The notes beneath the pieces are model-generated. The model saw nothing but the letters and a program-made list of their open reading frames with translations, had not been told where the DNA came from and made no database searches. The position numbers were made by a program, and so were the translations under genes. Positions 7,145 through 10,922 of a DNA stretch of 10,922 nucleotides are shown here, one piece after another (the stretch's first letter is position 1; the number at the start of each line of letters is the position of its first letter). This stretch comes from DAONLM01 sp035406685. Its GTDB lineage: Bacteria; Spirochaetota; GWE2-31-10; MWDO01. The stretch is from positions 1 through 10,922 of the forward strand of contig DAONLM010000097.1 in the NCBI GenBank assembly GCA_035406685.1. Direction: 5' to 3'.

Positions 7145-7182
7145 TTGTAAAGGATTTTCTTAAAAATTTTGTGATTAATATT
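7145..7182 (+). promoter_or_regulatory. Shared 38-base upstream block, RHH-gene copy
   Basis: TTGTAAAGGATTTT, ten bases, TTGTGATTAATATT, then 36 bases to the ATG, including GAAGGAAGGAGG. Its counterpart lies in inverted orientation at 6804-6841 in front of comM. The first 12 bases recur at 10911-10922, behind another copy of the ATTTTATTTTTAGG element. Conservation is clearly higher than in the surrounding AT-rich sequence. Confidence 0.6.
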
Positions 7183-7218
7183 ATAGAAATATTTTTTTAG
7201 AAGGAAGGAGGTTTTTTT

Positions 7219-7758
7219 ATGAGTAAGAGAATTTTAAATTGTAAAAATAATGATTACCATGAGTTACATTTTGTAACTACTTCAAAGATGAAGGAAAAAC
7301 TTGCTAAGATTGCTAAAAAAGAGAATATCTCTCTTTCTAAACTTATCTGCTATGTATTACAAAAGTTCTCTGATAGGGTTAAGAAAAGATACTGTTTTGG
7401 GTGTGAGGATGAGAATGTTTATGAAAGAATAGATGCTGATGCCTCTATACATTTTTATTTACCGAAGGAAGATTATAGGTTTTTAAAGAAAATCCATGCT
7501 GATTTAAATTTTTTCAGCATGGCAAAATTGATAAGAAGTATTCTTGAAATTTTTATTGAAGAGTATGAGAAAATGGGAATGCTTGGATTTGAAAAAAGGT
7601 GTGGTTTAATAACATTAAGGTTATGGTTGAAACTGACAGAGATAAAGAGGTGGTGGAAGAGTAGAGAATTGTCCCACTTTAAAGGGAATTTCACCCCATT
7701 TTATAAAGCAATATACAATAATTGCTACCAAGTAATAGGCTTTGAGACCTATTATTGA
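7219..7758 (+). CDS. Small protein with two tandem ribbon-helix-helix-like domains, putative DNA-binding regulator
   Basis: I do not recognise a named family. Residues about 15-55 read as a beta strand (ELHFVTT), a helix (KMKEKLAKIAKKE), a turn (NIS) and a second helix (LSKLICYVLQKFSDRV). Residues about 74-117 repeat the plan: ASIHFYLP, KEDYRFLKKIHADLN, FFS, MAKLIRSILEIFIEEYEK. This is the strand-helix-turn-helix pattern of CopG/Arc-type regulators, which normally work as dimers of single domains; here one chain could form the pair. A CFGC pair (59-62) links the halves, and the basic tail from 120 has LKLTEIKRWWKSRE. The ATG has an excellent AAGGAGG site. It is divergent from comM and shares its upstream block. 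DNA binding and autoregulation are inference. Confidence 0.7.
   Translation: MSKRILNCKNNDYHELHFVTTSKMKEKLAKIAKKENISLSKLICYVLQKFSDRVKKRYCFGCEDENVYERIDADASIHFYLPKEDYRFLKKIHADLNFFSMAKLIRSILEIFIEEYEKMGMLGFEKRCGLITLRLWLKLTEIKRWWKSRELSHFKGNFTPFYKAIYNNCYQVIGFETYY
7731..7756 (+). other. Nine-pair hairpin over the end of the RHH gene
   Basis: AGTAATAGG (7731-7739) pairs with CCTATTATT (7748-7756) across an eight-base loop, ending at the TGA stop. What follows is GAAAAAAATTATTTT rather than a direct T-run, so it is a poor intrinsic terminator. It may protect the 3' end of the message. Confidence 0.3.
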
Positions 7759-7895
7759 AAAAAATTATTTTAAATTCTACTCAAAAAATAAATTATACTA
7801 TTACAATCCTTTCTCACACAAAATTAACGAGAGGATAATTCTATCTTTTTATCTGCATAAAAAACAAAATCACACCTATGATAATATCAAGTAAA

Positions 7896-8162
7896 TCAAT
7901 AAAAATTATAATGTTTTTTAATATTCTCTTTTACATCCCAAAAGCATCTTAATCCTTTCTTAAAAATCACATAATCCCCTTTTTTGATTTCATATTCTTT
8001 ACCATCTGCTGTAACTATTACTCTTCCTTCAATAATATAGCAATGCTCATCACTATCATATTCCCAATCAAATTTTTTTACCTCACATGTCCATATGGGC
8101 CATTTTTTTATCTTTTCTAATTCTTTCTCATCTATTTTCTTTATAATAACATTTTCCGCCAT
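7896..8162 (-). CDS. Small single-domain cupin protein (Cupin_3/DUF861 type)
   Basis: This 88-residue protein is essentially one cupin barrel. WPIWTCEVKKFDWEYDSDEHCYIIEGRVIVTADG, KKGDYVIFKKGLRCFWDV and IKKHYNFY match the pattern of the small cupins related to ureidoglycine aminohydrolase and EutQ. His40 sits where a metal ligand is often found, but several classical metal His positions are not filled, so it may bind a ligand rather than catalyse. No substrate can be named. GGGGG lies four bases before the ATG. It follows the lipoprotein gene by 14 bases on the same strand, so the two are one transcription unit. Confidence 0.85.
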   Translation of the reverse strand: MAENVIIKKIDEKELEKIKKWPIWTCEVKKFDWEYDSDEHCYIIEGRVIVTADGKEYEIKKGDYVIFKKGLRCFWDVKENIKKHYNFY

Positions 8163-8176
8163 ATATCCCCCTTTAT

Positions 8177-8941
8177 TTAAAATTTTGAACTTGTATAAAC
8201 TACTTTAGCCTCTTTTTCCCCAACAAAGGCAATTCTATGTAATGCCTTAATTAACTTTTCATACTCATTTTTGTTTTTTGACTTTAATAAATCCTCCTGA
8301 GTTACATCTATGATACCATTCTTTTCAAAAGGTAAAAAAAAGTTAAAGCCACAGGCAAAATCATTTACATCATATTCAATCTCTTCCTCCTCTTCGTTGT
8401 GTGCTTTAATCTTAATTGGGTCAATGCTACCAAAAATATATTCTAAATGAAAGTTAAAATCTATACTTTCGTCTTTGTTTTGTGATTGTTCCTCATCCTC
8501 TACTACCCATATTATCTCTTCATTAAACTTAATAGTAAAATTAATCTCTTTTTTATCCTTTTTAGCAATCCCTTTTATAATAAAAGAATAACCGGGAAAG
8601 TCATAATCAAATGTTTTCTTTAAACTAAAAGAAATAGTCTTAGTTGGTGAAGTTTTTTTTGGCTTTGTTATCTCAGTAATCTTTATTTTATCGTAATCCA
8701 CACTTTTTAACTGTAAAAAAAATTTATCATAAATCTTAATCACTACACTATCGGTTATAGTGACATCTCTTATATGAAGTAAAACAGATTGTAGACTTAT
8801 TTGCCAGCCATCTTTATCAATAAATTCTTTTTTAACAAAATCTTTTCCACTAGCATAAAATATCAATGTTTCATCTTTTTTATTTTTATTACAATCTAAA
8901 AATATAAACAAGACAAGAAATAAAATTGTAATTTTCTTCAT
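8177..8941 (-). CDS. Putative lipoprotein of unknown function
   Basis: The 254-residue product begins MKKITILFLVLFIFLDCNKNKK: a short basic end, a hydrophobic core and Cys17 followed by a charged linker, as in exported lipoproteins. The residues before Cys are F-L-D. An Asp at -1 is unusual for signal peptidase II, so lipidation is likely but not certain. The body is beta-rich with no family I can name. It has DGWQISLQSVLLHIRDVTI early, then GYSFIIKGIAKKDKKEINFTIKF, an acidic patch NEEEEEIEYDVNDFACGFNF, and a C-terminal stretch GIIDVTQEDLLK. The ATG has GGAG eight bases upstream, and a consensus promoter lies 31 bases before it. The cupin gene follows directly. No transmembrane segment is seen after the leader. 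Confidence 0.75.
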   Translation of the reverse strand: MKKITILFLVLFIFLDCNKNKKDETLIFYASGKDFVKKEFIDKDGWQISLQSVLLHIRDVTITDSVVIKIYDKFFLQLKSVDYDKIKITEITKPKKTSPTKTISFSLKKTFDYDFPGYSFIIKGIAKKDKKEINFTIKFNEEIIWVVEDEEQSQNKDESIDFNFHLEYIFGSIDPIKIKAHNEEEEEIEYDVNDFACGFNFFLPFEKNGIIDVTQEDLLKSKNKNEYEKLIKALHRIAFVGEKEAKVVYTSSKF

Positions 8942-8971
8942 TATATTCTCCAGAATTGAATATTGATTTAA

Positions 8972-9000
8972 ATTATATCTAAAAAAAAGAAAAATGTCAA
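8972..9000 (-). promoter_or_regulatory. Consensus sigma-70 promoter of the lipoprotein-cupin unit
   Basis: On the minus strand TTGACA (8995-9000), a 17-base spacer and TATAAT (8972-8977) match the housekeeping consensus at all twelve positions. The predicted start is near 8965, giving a leader of about 24 bases with a GGAG site. This is the strongest-looking promoter in the window and implies appreciable basal expression. Confidence 0.8.
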
Positions 9001-9077
9001 AAACTAATTGACTTTCTTAAAAAAATATTTTTAAAGATATTTATATATATTCTCCATATCTAAATATAAAATAATGT

Positions 9078-9083
9078 AAGGGG
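9078..9083 (+). promoter_or_regulatory. Ribosome binding site supporting a TTG start
   Basis: AAGGGG is followed by five bases and TTG at 9089. There is no in-frame ATG close by, and the hydrophobic N-terminus follows directly, so the TTG is the likely start. Confidence 0.6.
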
Positions 9084-9088
9084 ATAAT

Positions 9089-9709
9089 TTGAACTATAAT
9101 TTTAGATCAATAGACAATAAAATAATTTCTCTTTTATTTTATTTTGCAGGGGCTATCATATCTTCAATTTTAATTATATTTATAAAAGAAATAAGGCCAT
9201 TCTTCCTATTTAGATACTCTTTAAAAACAATTCTATTTTTAATATTAAGTTTAATCAGTTTTATTATATTGGATTTTTCTTTTGCAAATGAAAAAGAAGA
9301 AAAAAATAATCTACACCAGATAGAAAATATTTTTGGTCCAAAACCAGCTATACTTTATGTCTTAATTATATGTCTTGTTGGGGCGTATGTTGAAGAAATT
9401 CTTTTCAGGGGATATCTGTATATACTATTTAAAAATATCTTATATATTTTTATTAAAGATAAAATTATCATTGAGATTATCGTGATAATTTTAATATCAT
9501 TAATATTCAGCCTGTTACATATAAGTCAGGGTATATCTGGTGCAATATTTAGCTTTATTGCTTCAATAATATTTTTTATTTCTATATTTATCTCTTCAAC
9601 AATTATATATGCCATGATTTTTCATTTTCTCTTTAATTTTATCGAATTTTTATTTATTATCCCTTATAAAAGAAAAAAATACAAATTAGACATAGAAGAG
9701 AATAACTAA
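9089..9709 (+). CDS. CPBP family intramembrane metalloprotease (CAAX protease/Abi type)
   Basis: The 206-residue product is almost wholly hydrophobic, with about six membrane segments and a charged break at 67-76. It carries the three family motifs in order: EEILFRG (Glu102, Glu103, Arg107), FSLLH (Phe140, His144) and HFLFN (His179, Asn183). Related proteins include yeast Rce1, which cleaves prenylated CAAX proteins, and bacterial proteins tied to bacteriocin self-immunity. The bacterial substrate is usually unknown and cannot be inferred here, as no bacteriocin gene lies nearby. It starts with TTG behind AAGGGG. A possible TTGACT -35 lies at 9008-9013, but its -10 partner is weak. It ends at the shared terminator and faces the sigma factor gene. 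Confidence 0.9.
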   Translation: MNYNFRSIDNKIISLLFYFAGAIISSILIIFIKEIRPFFLFRYSLKTILFLILSLISFIILDFSFANEKEEKNNLHQIENIFGPKPAILYVLIICLVGAYVEEILFRGYLYILFKNILYIFIKDKIIIEIIVIILISLIFSLLHISQGISGAIFSFIASIIFFISIFISSTIIYAMIFHFLFNFIEFLFIIPYKRKKYKLDIEENN

Positions 9710-9735
9710 AAAAGGCTCTCAATGAGAGCCTTTTT
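9708..9735. terminator. Bidirectional intrinsic terminator
   Basis: GGCTCTC and GAGAGCC pair across AAT, flanked by an A-run on the left and five Ts on the right. It therefore works as a GC stem with a T-tract on both strands. It starts within the CPBP stop codon and lies one base from the sigma factor stop codon, ending both convergent genes. Confidence 0.95.
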
Positions 9736-9736
9736 A

Positions 9737-10603
9737 CTATTTTATAAAACTTAACAATTTACTACTTCTTGTTGAATGCTTCAACCTTGCAAATGCTTTT
9801 TTCTCTATCTGTCTTATTCTCTCTTTGGTAAGATTATACTTTTTACCAATCTCTTTCAGGCTCAAGCTTGTTGTACCATTTAAACCAAATCTATGCTCTA
9901 TTATATCTTTCTCTTTTTTTGTTAATGTATCAAGAACTGAGTTTATAATCTCATTAAGATGTTCTCTCTCGATTTTCTGCTCCGGAGACACATATCTATC
10001 ATCTCTTAAAACATCTGAAAGAAGAGTTGCATCTCTGTTATTTTCATACAATGTTGATTCAAGAGAAACAGTCTCTTTTGAAACATCTATCAAATGCTTT
10101 ACTATCTTGGAATCCATGGATAACTCTTTTGCTATCTCTTCTGGGTTCGGCTCTTCACCACTATCTGATGCAAGCTTTTTTCTTACTTTTTCTATGCTTA
10201 ACAATTCATTTGCTCTGTTTAAAGGCAATCTTATCATTCTTGATTTTTCACATATATATTTTAATATTGCCTGCCTTATCCACCAGACAGCATAACTTAT
10301 AAAGTGATAACCTAATGAAGGATCAAATTTCTCTATTGCTGTGAGTAAACCTATATTACCCTCATTTATGAGATCTGCAAGAGGAATCCCCTGATTTTTA
10401 TATTTTTTTGCAACTACAACTACAAATCTTAAATTAGCTTTTATTAATTTCTCTTTTGCTTCTTTATCCCCATCTTTTGCTTTTATTGCTAACTCTTCTT
10501 CTTCTTCTCTTGTTAATAGAGGGATTTTACTTATTTCATTTAAATAGTATGATAATGCATTGTTATAATTTTTACCCGAATTTACTAACTTTTTAGTTTT
10601 CAT
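9737..10603 (-). CDS. RNA polymerase sigma factor, RpoD/RpoS-like (sigma-70 group 1 or 2)
   Basis: The 288-residue protein binds core RNA polymerase and directs it to -10 and -35 boxes. Region 1.2 is at about 16-48 (YLNEISKIPLLTREEEEELA). Region 2 runs from about 53 to 122, with NLRFVVVVAKKY, DLINEGNIGLL and the -10-contacting YAVWWIRQAI. Region 3 follows, then region 4 from about 215, with HTH SLSLKEIGKKYNLTKERIRQIEKKA. Region 1.1 and the large non-conserved insert of E. coli RpoD are absent. The C-terminus KHSTRSSKLLSFIK resembles the short primary sigma factors of Bacteroidetes and relatives. Whether it is the primary factor or a group 2 alternative cannot be told here, so no symbol is given. 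An AAGGAGG site precedes the ATG, and it ends at the shared terminator. Confidence 0.93.
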   Translation of the reverse strand: MKTKKLVNSGKNYNNALSYYLNEISKIPLLTREEEEELAIKAKDGDKEAKEKLIKANLRFVVVVAKKYKNQGIPLADLINEGNIGLLTAIEKFDPSLGYHFISYAVWWIRQAILKYICEKSRMIRLPLNRANELLSIEKVRKKLASDSGEEPNPEEIAKELSMDSKIVKHLIDVSKETVSLESTLYENNRDATLLSDVLRDDRYVSPEQKIEREHLNEIINSVLDTLTKKEKDIIEHRFGLNGTTSLSLKEIGKKYNLTKERIRQIEKKAFARLKHSTRSSKLLSFIK

Positions 10604-10856
10604 TTTACCTCCTTGTTAAAGATAATAAAAAATCTCCCTCTTTCAATCTTATTTAGCATTTAATATGCCATTCATATAAAACAATTGTATTTGCATTATA
10701 AATAATGATGTTATAACAAATTTTATTATTTATAAAAATTTGATTTTTTAATATAAAAAATGGCATTTTTACACACTTTAATTAAATTTATTATAATATG
10801 AGTAAAATTTACACAAAGAGAAAAAATAAGTCTCTAATTGGATATTTTTTATACAT

Positions 10857-10887
10857 TATAGGGTGCTATTTTATTTTTAGGCAAAAA
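10857..10887 (+). repeat. Copy A of the conserved AT-rich upstream element
   Basis: TTATAGGGTGC is followed by TATTTTATTTTTAGGCAAAAA. The match to copy C (36-70, minus) is near-perfect over about 30 bases. TGCT and GGCA can still pair with one G-U. It is followed by T-runs and then TTGTAAAGGATT at 10911-10922, the same order as at 7091-7156. Confidence 0.6.
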
Positions 10888-10910
10888 TTTTTTATTTTTT
10901 TTCTTAAATT

Positions 10911-10922
10911 TTGTAAAGGATT
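10911..10922 (+). promoter_or_regulatory. Truncated third copy of the shared 38-base block
   Basis: TTGTAAAGGATT is identical to the first 12 bases of the blocks before comM and the RHH gene. The window stops here, so the second half and the gene it serves are not seen. The preceding ATTTTATTTTTAGG element at the expected distance makes a chance match unlikely. Confidence 0.5.

Larger units (their letters stand above)
6765..7218. other. 454-base divergent regulatory region between comM and the tandem-RHH gene
   Basis: No gene longer than a 13-codon frame (ATG at 6905) is visible. The region is very AT-rich and is organised as two inverted arms. Each arm ends in an AGGAGG ribosome binding site preceded by the same 38-base block (6804-6841 on minus, 7145-7182 on plus). 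Between them lie a TTGTA-TT-TACAA palindrome (6849-6860), a terminator-like hairpin (about 6981-7007) and a copy of the ATTTTATTTTTAGG element (7091-7121). I found no convincing pair of sigma-70 boxes for either gene, in contrast to the frr and lipoprotein promoters. This suggests another sigma factor or an activator. Confidence 0.6.
10604..10922. other. 319-base non-coding region upstream of the sigma factor gene
   Basis: No gene is visible. On the minus strand a TATAAT (10695-10700) lies about 92 bases before the sigma gene start, but I see no good -35 at 16-18 bases, so this promoter is tentative. ATGCCATT (about 10665-10672) and AATGGCAT (about 10759-10766) form an 8-base inverted repeat around it. 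The right end holds copy A of the conserved upstream element and the beginning of the shared block, pointing to a gene beyond the window. Confidence 0.5.

Noticed and set aside
7145..7182. CRP/FNR-type operator at TTGTGATTAATA
   Set aside because: Only one half resembles TGTGA; there is no matching inverted half at the required spacing in either copy.
6765..7218. Small transposable element (MITE) with terminal inverted repeats
   Set aside because: The inverted arms end at the ribosome binding sites of two intact divergent genes, no target duplication is seen, and no transposase is nearby. Shared promoter or operator sequence is simpler.
7759..7895. Small gene or RNA between the RHH gene and the cupin gene
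   Set aside because: Frames are only a few codons long and I see no promoter, stable fold or terminator; a lone AAAGGATT on the minus strand is probably chance.
9089..9709. Bacteriocin immunity role for the CPBP protease
   Set aside because: No small double-glycine leader peptide or exporter gene lies in the window, so only the family-level call is supported.
9825..10302. Long plus-strand frames opposite the sigma factor gene (156 and 91 codons)
   Set aside because: They lie entirely antisense to a clear sigma-70 gene, have low-complexity Ser/Leu/Phe-rich translations and no ribosome binding site.
1..10922. CRISPR array, tRNA, rRNA, prophage or toxin-antitoxin system
   Set aside because: No regularly spaced direct repeats, no cloverleaf or rRNA-like GC-richer stretches, and no integrase or toxin partner. 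The RHH protein has no small toxin gene next to it on its strand.

Overview
The window is strongly AT-rich bacterial DNA that uses the standard code. Ribosome binding sites are Shine-Dalgarno-like, and at least two promoters fit the sigma-70 consensus closely. The gene content is mostly chromosomal housekeeping. The order frr-uppS-cdsA-dxr, the short RpoD-like sigma factor, and a CdsA signature with Arg and Ser where the textbook motif has His and Arg would fit a low-GC spirochaete or relative. No gene here settles the phylum, so that assignment is an inference.

Layout. Positions 1-217 hold two divergent promoters with overlapping -35 boxes and a repeat copy. Positions 218-4219 (+) form one tightly overlapping operon: ribosome recycling factor, undecaprenyl-PP synthase, CDP-diacylglycerol synthase, DXP reductoisomerase, and an unrecognised protein with a His...Asn-Cys pattern resembling permuted papain-like enzymes. 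Positions 4254-6764 (-) carry comM (YifB AAA+ ATPase) followed by fmt. Positions 6765-7218 are a 454-base divergent regulatory region. Positions 7219-7758 (+) encode a small protein that reads as two ribbon-helix-helix domains in tandem. Positions 7896-8941 (-) hold a putative lipoprotein followed by a small cupin, behind a consensus promoter. Positions 9089-9709 (+) encode a CPBP/CAAX-type membrane protease with a TTG start. It shares a bidirectional terminator with a convergent sigma factor gene (9737-10603, -). Positions 10604-10922 hold the sigma gene's upstream region and another repeat copy running off the end.

The most interesting signal is in non-coding DNA. A 38-base block (TTGTAAAGGATTTT-N10-TTGTGATTAATATT) occurs on opposite strands in front of comM and of the tandem-RHH gene, at almost the same distance from each start codon. 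The beginning of a third copy lies in the last 12 bases. A second, separate element (core ATTTTATTTTTAGG) occurs at about 36-70 (-), 7091-7121 (+) and 10857-10887 (+). In the last two cases it sits 27-29 bases upstream of TTGTAAAGGATT. This looks like a shared promoter, operator or leader architecture, and the RHH protein is a natural candidate regulator.

Functionally, uppS, cdsA and dxr link isoprenoid precursors, the cell-wall lipid carrier and phospholipid synthesis. frr and fmt serve translation. comM suggests DNA uptake or recombination.
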